From: an uncultured Faecalibacterium sp.
GTDB lineage: Bacteria; Bacillota; Clostridia; Oscillospirales; Ruminococcaceae
Length of the DNA stretch: 48,176 bases
Reading direction: 5' to 3'
NCBI GenBank assembly: GCA_934548045.1
Contig: CAKTEM010000019.1
Coordinates: 1 to 48,176 of the forward strand
Each line of letters begins with the position of its first letter. Position 1 is the stretch's first letter. A program made the translations under genes and the position numbers. The notes under the pieces are model-generated. The model did no database searches. It had not been told where the DNA came from and saw only the letters and a program-made list of their open reading frames with translations. Shown here piece after piece: positions 15,826-24,807 of the stretch.

Positions 15826-15914
15826 GACTTCCTACGGCGGCATTATCCGCATCAGGTTAAAGGGTCGAAGTTCGAGAACTTCCTCTCAGCCTGCTTTACA
15901 AGCTCCCCTGTCTT
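15826..15914 (-). ncRNA. TPP riboswitch (THI element)
   Basis: The minus strand carries the thi-box features in order: GGGGAGC, GCTGAGAGGAAG, ACCCTTTAACCTGATGCGG, and ATAATGCCGCCGTAGGAAG. These form the TPP aptamer. With the terminator at 15770-15806 it should shut down thiW-thiM-thiE-thiC when TPP is high. About 230 bases follow the terminator before thiW (15537-15769); they contain a CCGCGGCA/TGCCGCGG hairpin and no gene. Confidence 0.95.
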
Positions 15915-15929
15915 CAATTGTCGATTCGT

Positions 15930-15958
15930 ATTGTACCGCACTTTTGGGAAAATTGCAA
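15930..15958 (-). promoter_or_regulatory. Promoter of the thi operon
   Basis: On the minus strand TTGCAA, 17 bases, TACAAT. The start point would fall about ten bases upstream of the TPP aptamer. Confidence 0.8.
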
Positions 15959-16011
15959 CCCATAATTCAGGCTTTCCCTCGAGGGGAAGCCTTTTAATAA
16001 ACCCTTCTTTA

Positions 16012-16020
16012 TGTTATACT
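16012..16020 (+). promoter_or_regulatory. Extended -10 promoter of the SPFH operon
   Basis: TGTTATACT (TGnTATACT) lies 53 bases upstream of the start at 16073. A hairpin (GGCTT..AAGCC, 15970-15991) precedes it. Confidence 0.5.
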
Positions 16021-16072
16021 GATAAAAAGCTGCCTTTACAGCAATCTGTGAATACAAAGGAGAATCTGGCTT

Positions 16073-17365
16073 ATGGGTTTTGTCAAAGCTGCTGTTGGCG
16101 CGGCATCCGGTGTGATGGCCGACCAGTGGAAGGAATTTTTCTCTTGTAACGCTCTCCCGGCGGACGTCCTCGCCGTTAAAGGCGAAAAGAAGGCTTCCGG
16201 CCGTTCCGCAAACCGCCGCGGCGCGGAAAACGTCATCTCGGACGGCTCCCTCATCGCCGTTGCCGAGGGTCAGTGCGCCCTCATCGTCGAGCAGGGCAAG
16301 GTCGTTGACCTCTGCGCGGAACCCGGCGAGTACACTTACAGCACCGGCACCCAGCCCTCTCTCTTTACCGGAAAGGGTCTGGCAAAGAACATCGACGAAG
16401 TTTTCTCCGAGATCGGCAAGCGGTTCACCTTTGGCGGTCAGGCGGCGTCCGACCAGCGCATCTACTACATCAACACCAAGGAGCTGGTCGGCAACAAGTA
16501 CGGCACACCCAGCCCGGTACCCTTCCGGGTCGTGGACCAGCGCGCCGGCATTGACATTGACATCGGCGTACGGTGCTTCGGCGAGTACAGCTACCGCATC
16601 ACCAACCCCATCCTGTTCTACACCAACGTCTGCGGCAATGTGGAAAACGCCTACACCCGTGACGCACTGGACGGCCAGCTGAAGACCGAACTGATGACTG
16701 CCCTTCAGCCGGCGTTCGCCCGGATCAGCGAGATGGGCATCCGCTACTCTTCCCTGCCCGGCCATACCACCGAGCTGGCCGACGCACTGAATCAGGAGCT
16801 TTCGGCCAAGTGGAGCAAGCTGCGCGGTCTGGAAATCGTCTCTCTGGGCGTCTCGGGCGTCAAGGCCAGCGAGGAAGACGAACAGATGCTGAAAGACCTG
16901 CAGCGGAGCGCGGCGTTCATGGACCCGACCCGTGCCGCCGCACATCTGGTGGGTGCGCAGGCCGCCGCAATGCAGGCCGCCGCTTCCAACACCACCGCCG
17001 GCCCGGCAATGGCGTTCATGGGCGTCAATCAGGCTGCTTCGATGGGCGGCGTCAACGCCCAGACCCTCTACCAGATGGGCGCACAGCAGCAGGCCGTACA
17101 GCCGACTCCGGCTGCTTCCGGCTGGAACTGCTCCTGCGGCCAGACCGGCAACACCGGCAAGTTCTGCACCGCCTGCGGCAAGCCGAAGCCCGAGGCACCG
17201 GGCGTCTGGGTCTGCTCCTGCGGCACCAAAAACAGCGGCAAATTCTGTTCTGAATGTGGCAAGCCCCGACCTGCCGCCAAGTGTTCCAGCTGCGGCTGGG
17301 AACCGGCCGACCCGGCTCAGCCGCCGAAGTTCTGCCCGAACTGCGGCAAGCCGTTCGGCGTGTAA
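16073..17365 (+). CDS. SPFH-domain protein with C-terminal zinc ribbons (YdjI-like)
   Basis: A 430-residue protein. Residues 1-300 form an SPFH (stomatin/flotillin-like) domain of the 'virion core protein' type, with MADQWKEFFSCNALP, a SDGSLIAVAEGQCALIVEQGK segment and QRIYYINTKELVGNKYGTPS. After an Ala/Gln-rich linker come three zinc-ribbon knuckles: C-S-C..C-T-A-C, C-S-C..C-S-E-C and C-S-S-C..C-P-N-C (about 340-428). No signal or membrane helix is seen; such proteins associate with membranes peripherally. The ATG at 16073 follows AAAGGAG. The next two genes encode a zinc-ribbon membrane protein and a TPM-domain protein, the same partners as in B. subtilis ydjGHI, a locus linked to envelope stress. 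Confidence 0.88.
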   Translation: MGFVKAAVGAASGVMADQWKEFFSCNALPADVLAVKGEKKASGRSANRRGAENVISDGSLIAVAEGQCALIVEQGKVVDLCAEPGEYTYSTGTQPSLFTGKGLAKNIDEVFSEIGKRFTFGGQAASDQRIYYINTKELVGNKYGTPSPVPFRVVDQRAGIDIDIGVRCFGEYSYRITNPILFYTNVCGNVENAYTRDALDGQLKTELMTALQPAFARISEMGIRYSSLPGHTTELADALNQELSAKWSKLRGLEIVSLGVSGVKASEEDEQMLKDLQRSAAFMDPTRAAAHLVGAQAAAMQAAASNTTAGPAMAFMGVNQAASMGGVNAQTLYQMGAQQQAVQPTPAASGWNCSCGQTGNTGKFCTACGKPKPEAPGVWVCSCGTKNSGKFCSECGKPRPAAKCSSCGWEPADPAQPPKFCPNCGKPFGV

Positions 17366-17378
17366 ATGAGGCGGAACC

Positions 17379-18494
17379 ATGGCAACGAAAACCACGAACT
17401 ACCAATGCCCGGCCTGCACCGGCCCTCTGCATTTCGACAGCAAGACCGGAAAGCTGACCTGCGACTACTGCGGTTCCAGCTATGAGGTCAAGGAGATTGA
17501 AGCCCAGTATGCCAGCCAGCAGGCAAAGGCCGACGCAGCCGCCGAAGCGGACACACAAAAGGCCGCAAAAGCCGCAAAGCAAGTCAAAACCGAGCCGGAC
17601 GCTCCCCTTTGGAGCGAGGCCGAAGCCGCCGGGCTGAACAGCTATTCCTGCCCGTCCTGCGGTGCAGAGCTGGTCTGCGATGCCGAAACGGCCGCGACCA
17701 CCTGCCCCTACTGCGGCAACCCGACCGTCCTTGGCGGCAAGCTCTCCGGCAAATTGAAACCCGAGTACATCATCCCCTTTAAGCTCGACCGGAAAGCCGC
17801 CATCGACCAGCTGACCCGGTATTATAAAGGAAAGCTCCTCCTGCCAAAAGCCTTCCGCAGTCACAACCACATCGAGGAAATTCAGGGTGTGTATGTTCCC
17901 TTCTGGCTTTACGACGCCCATGTTGACGCACGCGGCCGGTATGAGGGCCAGCTCAGCGAGAGCCACCGGGAGGGCGACTACATCGTGACAACGACCCAGT
18001 TCTACGACATCGTCCGGAACGGCTCCACCGATTTCGTGAAGGTTCCTGTGGACGGTTCCAGCAAGATGCCGGACGCCCACATGGACGCCATCGAACCGTT
18101 TGATTACAGCGCGATGGTTCCCTTCTCTACGGCATACCTGCCCGGCTTTCTGGCTGACCGGTACGACGAGGACGAAAAGACCTGTTACGCCCGTGCCGAG
18201 AAGCGGATGAACCAGTCCACGGCAGATGCCCTCCGGGATACCATCACCGGCTACTCCGAAGTCCATCCGCAGACCGAGAACATCAACATCACGCCGCAGA
18301 AAGCCCACTACGCCCTGCTGCCGGTCTGGATGCTCCACACCAAGTGGAAGGGGAAAGATTTTCTCTTCGCGATGAACGGCCAGACCGGGCGGCTCATCGG
18401 CGACCTGCCCATCGACAAGGGTCGTCTTGCCGCATGGTTCTTCGGCATCAGCCTGCCGCTCATGGCGGTGCTGTCCTATCTGCTGCTGTGGTAA
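17379..18494 (+). CDS. Zinc-ribbon membrane protein (YdjG-like)
   Basis: A 371-residue protein with two zinc ribbons, one at the N-terminus (CPAC...CDYC, about 9-31) and one near residues 89-109 (CPSC...CPYC), separated by an Ala/Lys-rich helix. Then comes a globular region with FKLDRKAAIDQL and YVPFWLYDAHVDARGRYEG, and a single C-terminal membrane helix ending in SYLLLW. The layout matches B. subtilis YdjG ('TFIIB-type zinc finger' annotation). The start ATG 17379 follows GAGGCGG. It sits 13 bases after the SPFH gene and 14 bases before the TPM gene, so a single operon is likely. The function is unknown. Confidence 0.85.
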   Translation: MATKTTNYQCPACTGPLHFDSKTGKLTCDYCGSSYEVKEIEAQYASQQAKADAAAEADTQKAAKAAKQVKTEPDAPLWSEAEAAGLNSYSCPSCGAELVCDAETAATTCPYCGNPTVLGGKLSGKLKPEYIIPFKLDRKAAIDQLTRYYKGKLLLPKAFRSHNHIEEIQGVYVPFWLYDAHVDARGRYEGQLSESHREGDYIVTTTQFYDIVRNGSTDFVKVPVDGSSKMPDAHMDAIEPFDYSAMVPFSTAYLPGFLADRYDEDEKTCYARAEKRMNQSTADALRDTITGYSEVHPQTENINITPQKAHYALLPVWMLHTKWKGKDFLFAMNGQTGRLIGDLPIDKGRLAAWFFGISLPLMAVLSYLLLW

Positions 18495-18508
18495 AGGGGA
18501 TGATGACG

Positions 18509-19321
18509 ATGAAAACATGCAAGCGTACCTTTTCCCTCTTTGCGGCGTTTCTGCTCAGCCTGAGCTTTTGTCTCTGGGCAGTGATTCCAGCTTCGGCGGC
18601 GGCTCCCTTTGTCCGGGATGAATGTGGTCTTTTCGACGCCGACACCGTCGCCTCTCTGGAACAGCAGGCCGAAGACGCCGTCTCCGGGCATGGCTGCGAC
18701 GTCTATTTTCTGGTCGTGGACGACATCGGCGATCAGAATCAGCGCGACTACGCCAAGAGCTACTACACCTCGAACGACCTCGGCTATGGGAATTCCCACA
18801 GCGGCATCCTGTTTTTACTGGCGGTCGGCTCCCGGAAATACGTCACTATCACCTATGGCGGCGGTGTGACCGCGTTCACCGATTACCGTATCAGCCAAAT
18901 CGAGGACACCGTCGTGCCGAAGCTCTCGGACGGCGACTACGCGGACGCGGCGGAGACATTCATTTCGCTCTGCTCCGACACTCTCGACTTCTACGCCGAA
19001 GAGGGCGAACCTCTGGACATCGGCAACGACCCGGACAACGGCCCCGGTGTTTTCGGCGTGGTTCTGGTGGTCGGCATCTCGTTTCTTGTCGCTGGCATCG
19101 TCTGCGGCATCCTGTGCGGCCAGATGAAGACCGCCAAGGAGAAGACCGAGGCCAACGACTACATGCCGAAGTATGGCATCCGTCTCAGCCGTCAGGAGGA
19201 CATCTATATCCGCACGGCCCGGACGCAGGTCTATGACCCTCCCCAGAAGGAAAGTTCCAGCTCGGGCGGCTCTTCCACCGACAGCGACGGTTTCGGCGGT
19301 TCCAGTGGCGGCTCGTTCTAA
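18509..19321 (+). CDS. TPM-domain protein (YdjH/YgcG-like)
   Basis: A 270-residue exported protein: signal peptide (1-27, ending ASAA), TPM/Psb32-like domain (about 30-160; FVRDECGLFD, DVYFLVVDDIGD, ILFLLAVGSRKYVTITYGGG), a membrane helix (about 185-210), then a tail ending in a Gly/Ser-rich GFGGSSGGSF typical of this family. Three in-frame ATGs occur at 18500, 18503 and 18509; the ribosome binding site AAAGGGG ends at 18499, so only 18509 has normal spacing. It is the third gene of the SPFH / zinc-ribbon / TPM operon. TPM proteins have reported phosphatase activity in plants; that activity is not established for this branch. Confidence 0.87.
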   Translation: MKTCKRTFSLFAAFLLSLSFCLWAVIPASAAAPFVRDECGLFDADTVASLEQQAEDAVSGHGCDVYFLVVDDIGDQNQRDYAKSYYTSNDLGYGNSHSGILFLLAVGSRKYVTITYGGGVTAFTDYRISQIEDTVVPKLSDGDYADAAETFISLCSDTLDFYAEEGEPLDIGNDPDNGPGVFGVVLVVGISFLVAGIVCGILCGQMKTAKEKTEANDYMPKYGIRLSRQEDIYIRTARTQVYDPPQKESSSSGGSSTDSDGFGGSSGGSF

Positions 19322-19327
19322 ATTATC

Positions 19328-19382
19328 AAAAACCTCCCATATCCTGCACTGAAAAAGTGCCGACATGGGAGGTTCGTCTTTT
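19328..19382. terminator. Terminator between the SPFH operon and ftsH
   Basis: AACCTCCCAT pairs with ATGGGAGGTT around a 25-base loop holding a smaller GCACT/AGTGC stem. It lies between convergent genes. Confidence 0.8.
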
Positions 19383-19387
19383 ATAGG

Positions 19388-21226
19388 TTATGCTTCGAGC
19401 TTTTCGGGCGTGTCATTCAGGATCTTCATGAACTCGTCGCCGGTGATGGTCTCCTTCTCATAGAGGTACTTTGCCAGCTCATCCAGCTTTGCGCGGTTCT
19501 CGGTCAAAATCTTGATGGCCTTTTCGTGCTGCTGTTTCACCAGCTCGACGACCTTCTGGTCGATCTCGCGCTGGGTCTGCGCAGAGCAGGCCAGCGAGGT
19601 ATCGCCGCCGAGATACTGGTTGTTGACCGTTTCCAGAGCCACCATATCGAAATCGCTGCTCATGCCGTAACGGGTCAGCATTGCACGGGCGAGCTTGGTC
19701 GCCTGCTCAATATCGTTGGACGCACCGGTGGTGATGGAGTTGAAGACAACTTCCTCCGCCGCGCGGCCACCGGTCAGGGTGGCAATTTTATTTTCCAGCT
19801 CTTCCTTGCTCATGAGGTAGTGGTTGCCTTCATCGACCTGCATCGTGTAGCCCAGCGCACCAGAGGTACGGGGAATAATCGTAATTTTCTGCACGGGTGC
19901 GGAATGTGACTGCAACGCCGCCACCAGCGCGTGGCCGATCTCATGGTAAGCCACGATGCACTTTTCATGGTCGGTCAGGATGGAGTTTTTCTTCTGATAG
20001 CCTGCGATGACGACCTCGATACTCTCCTCAAGGTCAGCCTCGGTCACACTCTTACGGCCTGCACGGACGGCACGCAGAGCGGCTTCGTTGACGATGTTCG
20101 CCAGCTCTGCGCCGGACGCACCGGATGCCATACGGGCAACGGTGTTGAAGTCAACGCCGGGAGCCAGATTGACTTTCTTTGCGTGAACTTTCAAAATCTC
20201 TTCGCGGCCCTTCAGGTCAGGCAGTTCGACCGGAACACGGCGGTCGAAACGGCCCGGACGGGTCAGAGCCGGGTCAAGGGAATCCGGGCGGTTGGTCGCC
20301 GCCAGAATGATAACGCCGTTGTTGCCCTCGAAGCCGTCCATCTCGGTCAGCAGCTGGTTCAGGGTCTGCTCGCGCTCATCGTTGCCGCCGATATTGCCGC
20401 TGTTGCGCTTCTGGCCGATGGCATCAATTTCGTCGATAAAGACGATGCAGGGAGCTTTCTCCTTGGCCTGCTTGAACAGGTCACGGACTTTCGAGGCACC
20501 CATACCGACGAACATCTCGACGAATTCCGAGCCGGAGATGGAGAAGAAGGGAACGTTCGACTCGCCTGCGACGGCCTTTGCCAGCATGGTCTTGCCGGTA
20601 CCCGGAGGGCCTACCAGCAGGATGCCTTTCGGCATGGACGCGCCGATGTCCTTGTACTTGCTGGGGTCATGCAGATAGTTGACGATCTCCTGCAGATTCT
20701 CTTTTGCCTCGTCCTCACCGGCCACATCCGCGAACCGGATGCCGTGGGTGGACTGGACATAGACCTTTGCGTTGGACTTGCCGACACCGCCGAACATCAT
20801 CGAGTTGGCACCGCCGGCCTTTTCCATCAGCTTCTTATACATATAGTTGCCGAGGGCGACGAAGATCACGATGGGCAGCACGAAGCTGACGAGGAAGCTC
20901 ACCACAGGCGACGCCTGCTCGACGATCTCACTCGAGAACTGCGCACCGGAATCGTACAGACGCTGGGTCAGGTTCGGGTCGTTCATCAGGCCGGTCTTGT
21001 AAATCTGCGAGTTGTCTTTATTGGTAAACAAGATCTGGTTATCTTCGATGTCCACTTTGCCGATCTCACTGTTCTCGGTCATGGACATGAAGGTGCCATA
21101 GTCGACCTCCTGGATCTGGCGTTCACTGAGCCAAGGCACGAACACGAAATTCAGGAGCATCAGCAGCACCAGCACGATGGCGTAATACACCGCCAACGGC
21201 TTTTTTGGTGTTTTGACTTCTTTCAT
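19388..21226 (-). CDS. ftsH: ATP-dependent zinc metalloprotease FtsH
   Basis: A 612-residue membrane-anchored AAA+ protease that degrades misassembled membrane proteins and regulators. It has an N-terminal membrane helix (about 11-33), an extracellular segment, a second helix (about 107-128), the AAA module with Walker A GPPGTGKT near 206 and Walker B VFIDEIDAIG, the pore motif FVGMGA, the SRH (ATNRPDSLDPALTRPGRFDR), and the M41 zinc motif HEIGH near 425. The length is normal. The ATG at 21226 follows AAAGGAGG. It is monocistronic here, between convergent and divergent neighbours. Confidence 0.98.
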   Translation of the reverse strand: MKEVKTPKKPLAVYYAIVLVLLMLLNFVFVPWLSERQIQEVDYGTFMSMTENSEIGKVDIEDNQILFTNKDNSQIYKTGLMNDPNLTQRLYDSGAQFSSEIVEQASPVVSFLVSFVLPIVIFVALGNYMYKKLMEKAGGANSMMFGGVGKSNAKVYVQSTHGIRFADVAGEDEAKENLQEIVNYLHDPSKYKDIGASMPKGILLVGPPGTGKTMLAKAVAGESNVPFFSISGSEFVEMFVGMGASKVRDLFKQAKEKAPCIVFIDEIDAIGQKRNSGNIGGNDEREQTLNQLLTEMDGFEGNNGVIILAATNRPDSLDPALTRPGRFDRRVPVELPDLKGREEILKVHAKKVNLAPGVDFNTVARMASGASGAELANIVNEAALRAVRAGRKSVTEADLEESIEVVIAGYQKKNSILTDHEKCIVAYHEIGHALVAALQSHSAPVQKITIIPRTSGALGYTMQVDEGNHYLMSKEELENKIATLTGGRAAEEVVFNSITTGASNDIEQATKLARAMLTRYGMSSDFDMVALETVNNQYLGGDTSLACSAQTQREIDQKVVELVKQQHEKAIKILTENRAKLDELAKYLYEKETITGDEFMKILNDTPEKLEA

Positions 21227-21258
21227 GGGGTTTCCTCCTTTATTGGATTTGTGAATCC

Positions 21259-21267
21259 ACTATATCA
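21259..21267 (-). promoter_or_regulatory. Extended -10 promoter of ftsH
   Basis: On the minus strand TGATATAGT (TGnTATAGT) lies about 35 bases upstream of the start codon; no good -35 is visible. Confidence 0.45.
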
Positions 21268-21454
21268 CAGCGTTTTGCCCGAAACCAGCTTTTCGAGGAC
21301 AACTTTGCAAAAACTTCGCAAAAACTTAATATCCGTCGTTCTCATGCGGCGCGAAAGGCTTTCTGCATATTAGTAATATTGGGAATTTCAAATTTTGGAA
21401 AATTATCTTCCCTGTTTTGTGAATTTGTTTCATCGTGGTTGTGAAGCAAACTTC

Positions 21455-21483
21455 TTGACACTTCCGGTCAGATTTGATACACT
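21455..21483 (+). promoter_or_regulatory. Promoter of the leu operon
   Basis: TTGACA, 17 bases, TACACT. The start point would fall near 21490, at the 5' end of the T-box leader. Confidence 0.85.
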
Positions 21484-21489
21484 GAATTC

Positions 21490-21797
21490 ACTTTAAGAAA
21501 GTTCAAACGCTTTGACGGGGAAAAAACGATTTTCTTCTGCGCACAGAGAGCTGCCGGGTGGTGCAAGGCAGTGCGGAGGGTTTCGGTTACTGGCCCCTGA
21601 GCGGCAGGGCTGAAGCGGACAGTAGGCTCTGACGGAGGTTCCCCGTTATACTGGAACAGCGATTCGCCAAAAGCCGATCGTGATGAGTGGCCGTATTTTG
21701 CGGCAAAGAGAGTGGTACCACGGGCCGCCTTGTAAATGATTTTACAGGCTCTCGTCTCTCAGGGGTTTTGACCTTTGAGAGACGGGAGCCTTTTCGT
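21490..21797 (+). ncRNA. T-box leader of the leu operon
   Basis: The leader has the stem I distal loop (AGAGAGCTGCCGG...GTGCAAGGCAG), the T-box core AGAGTGGTACCACGG (21709-21723), and a terminator (GGCTCTCGTCTCTC paired with GAGAGACGGGAGCC, 21747-21790, then TTTT). Uncharged tRNA should stabilise the antiterminator and allow leuACDB expression. My best specifier candidate is CTG (Leu) at 21590-21592, between a short upper stem and CCCC that can pair with GGGG at 21517-21520; this assignment is tentative. No protein gene lies in 21227-21842. Confidence 0.92.
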
Positions 21798-21842
21798 TTA
21801 TTCGGATTTTAAAAAGTGTAAGATTTCAGGAGGACAACAAAG

Positions 21843-23495
21843 ATGATGGACGCTACCAAGTACGCTCCGGGATACTATCCGGTACCGGCCGGTTATGACA
21901 GCTGGGTCAAGAAAGACCACATTGAAAAGGCTCCTGCATGGTGCAGTGTCGACCTGCGCGACGGCAATCAGGCCCTGATCGTTCCGATGAGCCTTGAGGA
22001 AAAGCTGGAGTTCTTCCAGATGCTCGTCAAGATCGGCTTTAAGGAAATTGAAGTTGGCTTCCCTGCCGCAAGTGAGACCGAGTACGAGTTCCTGCGCACC
22101 TTGATTGAAAAGAACATGATCCCCGAGGATGTCACCGTTCAGGTGCTGACCCAGTGCCGCGACCACATCATCCGCCGCACCTTCGAGGCTGTCAAGGGCG
22201 CACCCCGTGCGGTCATCCACTTCTACAACTCCACTTCTGTTGCACAGCGTGAGCAGGTCTTCCACAAGTCCAAAGAGGAGATCAAGAAAATCGCTACCGA
22301 CGGCGCAAAGCTGGTAAAACAGCTCAGTCAGGAGTACGAGGGCAACTTCCTGTTCGAGTACAGCCCCGAGAGCTTCACCGGCACCGAGGTCGACTATGCG
22401 GTCGACGTCTGCAACGCCGTTCTGGACATCATGCAGCCCACACCTGACCGCCCGATGATCATCAACCTGCCGGTCACCGTTGAGATGAGTATGCCCCATG
22501 TCTACGCAAATCAGATCGAGTACTGCGACAAACATCTGAAATACCGCGACAGCGTTATCATCTCCACCCATCCCCACAACGACCGCGGCACCGGCGTCGC
22601 CTGCGCAGAGCTGGCGGTTCTGGCCGGCGCACAGCGCGTGGAGTGCTGCCTGTTCGGCAACGGCGAACGCACTGGCAACGTCGATGCTGTCACCCTCGCG
22701 ATGAACATGTACAGCCACGGCGTCGACCCGAAGCTGGACTTCTCCAACATGCCGGAAATTTGTGCCACTTACGAGCGCATGACCCGGATGCACATCTACG
22801 AGCGCACCCCGTATGCCGGCCAGCTGGTCTTCGCCGCCTTCTCGGGCAGCCATCAGGACGCCATCGCAAAGGGCATGGCTTACCGCAAGGAACACAACGA
22901 GCATCGCTGGACCTGCCCGTACATCCCCATCGACCCCCACGACATCGGCCGCACCTACGACGCCGACGTCATCCGCATCAACAGCCAGAGCGGCAAGGGC
23001 GGCATCGGCTTCGTCCTTGAGCAGAACTACGGTTACAACCTGCCGCCCAAGATGCGCGAGGCTCTGGGCTACAAGGTCAAGAGCGTATCCGACCACAATC
23101 ACAAGGAACTGAGCGCAGGCGAAGTCCTCCGCATCTTCGAGGAAGCCTTCCTCAACAAGAGTAAGCCGCTGTCGGTCATCGAGGCCCACTTCGCACAGGT
23201 GGACGGCATCACCGCCACCGTCACCCTCGACCTCAACGGCCAACGCAAGGTCGTCACCTCGGTCGGCAACGGCCGTCTGGACGCTGTGGCGAACGCCATC
23301 CAGAGTGCGACCGGCATGGAGTTCCACCTCGAGAACTACTCGGAACACAGCCTCGACGAGGGTTCCACCTCCCGTGCAGCTTCCTATGTCGGCCTGACCT
23401 GGGGCGACGGCAGCGTGACCTGGGGCGCAGGCACCAACACCGATATCATCGTAGCCGGTATTCAGGCTCTGGTGTCGGCGATCAATAATAAGTAA
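21843..23495 (+). CDS. leuA: 2-isopropylmalate synthase
   Basis: First committed enzyme of leucine synthesis: acetyl-CoA plus 2-oxoisovalerate to 2-isopropylmalate. A 550-residue protein of the long 'type 2' class. The TIM-barrel catalytic part (about 30-310) has WCSVDLRDGNQAL with the metal/catalytic Arg-Asp pair, FKEIEVGFPAAS, and HPHNDRGTGVACAE (metal-binding HxH-type motif); the C-terminal part (about 430-550) is the leucine-sensing regulatory domain. The residue after NQALI is Val where I expect Asp in many homologues; its effect is unknown. The start ATG 21843 is nine bases after AGGAGG. It heads leuA-leuC-leuD-leuB under T-box control. Confidence 0.97.
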   Translation: MMDATKYAPGYYPVPAGYDSWVKKDHIEKAPAWCSVDLRDGNQALIVPMSLEEKLEFFQMLVKIGFKEIEVGFPAASETEYEFLRTLIEKNMIPEDVTVQVLTQCRDHIIRRTFEAVKGAPRAVIHFYNSTSVAQREQVFHKSKEEIKKIATDGAKLVKQLSQEYEGNFLFEYSPESFTGTEVDYAVDVCNAVLDIMQPTPDRPMIINLPVTVEMSMPHVYANQIEYCDKHLKYRDSVIISTHPHNDRGTGVACAELAVLAGAQRVECCLFGNGERTGNVDAVTLAMNMYSHGVDPKLDFSNMPEICATYERMTRMHIYERTPYAGQLVFAAFSGSHQDAIAKGMAYRKEHNEHRWTCPYIPIDPHDIGRTYDADVIRINSQSGKGGIGFVLEQNYGYNLPPKMREALGYKVKSVSDHNHKELSAGEVLRIFEEAFLNKSKPLSVIEAHFAQVDGITATVTLDLNGQRKVVTSVGNGRLDAVANAIQSATGMEFHLENYSEHSLDEGSTSRAASYVGLTWGDGSVTWGAGTNTDIIVAGIQALVSAINNK

Positions 23496-23528
23496 TTTGT
23501 ATTTCAGGATATAAAGGAGAGTATCACC

Positions 23529-24788
23529 ATGGGAATGACCATGACGCAGAAAATTCTGGCCGCTCACGCAGGTCTTGCCGAGGTCAAGGCAGGCCAGCTC
23601 ATCAACGCCAAGCTCGACATCGTTCTGGGCAACGACATCACGACCCCGGTCGCCATCAACGAGTTTGAGCGCGCAGGCTTCAACGGCGTGTTCGACAAGG
23701 AGCATATCGCTATCGTCCTCGACCACTTTGTACCGAATAAGGACATCAAGAGCGCGACCCAGTCCAAGCAGTGCCGTGAGTTCGCCAACAAGTACGACAT
23801 CCTCAACTTCTACGATGTCGGCCAGATGGGCATCGAACACGCCCTCCTGCCCGAAAAAGGCATCGTGACCGCCGGTGACTGCGTCATCGGTGCCGACAGC
23901 CACACCTGCACCTATGGTGCTATCGGTGCCTTCTCGACCGGTGTCGGCTCTACCGACATGGCCGCAGGCATGGCCACCGGTATGGCATGGTTCAAGGTTC
24001 CTTCCGCCATCAAGTTCGTCCTGAACGGCAAGCTGAACCCCCGTGTCAGCGGCAAAGACCTCATTCTCCACATCATCGGCATGATCGGCGTCGACGGCGC
24101 GCTTTACAAGTCGATGGAGTTCACCGGCCCGGGCGTGGCTTCCCTGAGCATGGACGACCGTCTGTCCATCTGCAACATGGCAATTGAGGCCGGTGCAAAG
24201 AACGGCATCTTCCCCATCGACGATGTAACGAAGGCCTATCTGGATGGCCGCAGCCAGCGTGAGCCGGTCTTCTACGAGGCCGACCCGGATGCCGAGTACG
24301 AGAAGACCATCGAAATCGATTTGTCCACATTGGAGCCGACCGTCAGCTATCCGCACCTGCCTGAGAACACCCACCCGGCCAGCGAGGGCAAGGACATCAA
24401 GATCGATCAGGTCGTCATCGGCAGCTGCACCAATGGCCGTCTTGAGGACATGGAGGCCGCTTACAACATCCTGAAAGGCAAGCACATCGCAAAGGGCGTG
24501 CGCGGCATCATCATTCCGGCGACCATGCACGTTTACAAGGAGTGCATCCTGCGCGGCTGGACGACTGCTTTCATCGACGCAGGCTGCATCGTCTCCACCC
24601 CGACCTGCGGCCCCTGCCTGGGCGGTTACATGGGCATCCTCGCCGAAGGTGAACGCTGCGTTTCCACCACCAACCGCAACTTCGTCGGCCGCATGGGTCA
24701 CGTCAAGAGCGAAGTCTACCTCGCTTCTCCGGCTACTGCCGCCGCCAGCGCACTGACCGGCTACATCACCGACCCTCGCACGGTCTAA
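23529..24788 (+). CDS. leuC: 3-isopropylmalate dehydratase large subunit
   Basis: Iron-sulfur hydro-lyase subunit that with LeuD isomerises 2- to 3-isopropylmalate. A 419-residue aconitase-family protein. It shows GADSHTCTYGAIGAFSTGVG (first substrate/cluster region), VIGSCTNGRLEDM (cluster Cys) and PTCGPCLGGYMG (the CxxC supplying the other two cluster ligands), and ends with SPATAAASALTGYI. The ATG at 23529 follows AAAGGAGAG, 33 bases after leuA. The partner small subunit follows 19 bases later. Confidence 0.97.
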   Translation: MGMTMTQKILAAHAGLAEVKAGQLINAKLDIVLGNDITTPVAINEFERAGFNGVFDKEHIAIVLDHFVPNKDIKSATQSKQCREFANKYDILNFYDVGQMGIEHALLPEKGIVTAGDCVIGADSHTCTYGAIGAFSTGVGSTDMAAGMATGMAWFKVPSAIKFVLNGKLNPRVSGKDLILHIIGMIGVDGALYKSMEFTGPGVASLSMDDRLSICNMAIEAGAKNGIFPIDDVTKAYLDGRSQREPVFYEADPDAEYEKTIEIDLSTLEPTVSYPHLPENTHPASEGKDIKIDQVVIGSCTNGRLEDMEAAYNILKGKHIAKGVRGIIIPATMHVYKECILRGWTTAFIDAGCIVSTPTCGPCLGGYMGILAEGERCVSTTNRNFVGRMGHVKSEVYLASPATAAASALTGYITDPRTV

Positions 24789-24807
24789 CGAAAGGAGATA
24801 TACAGCC

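Noticed and set aside
15969..16003. Hairpin GGCTTTCCC/GGGGAAGCC with TTTT read as a terminator
   Set aside because: No transcript needs ending there: it lies between divergent promoters. It may only be part of the intergenic region.
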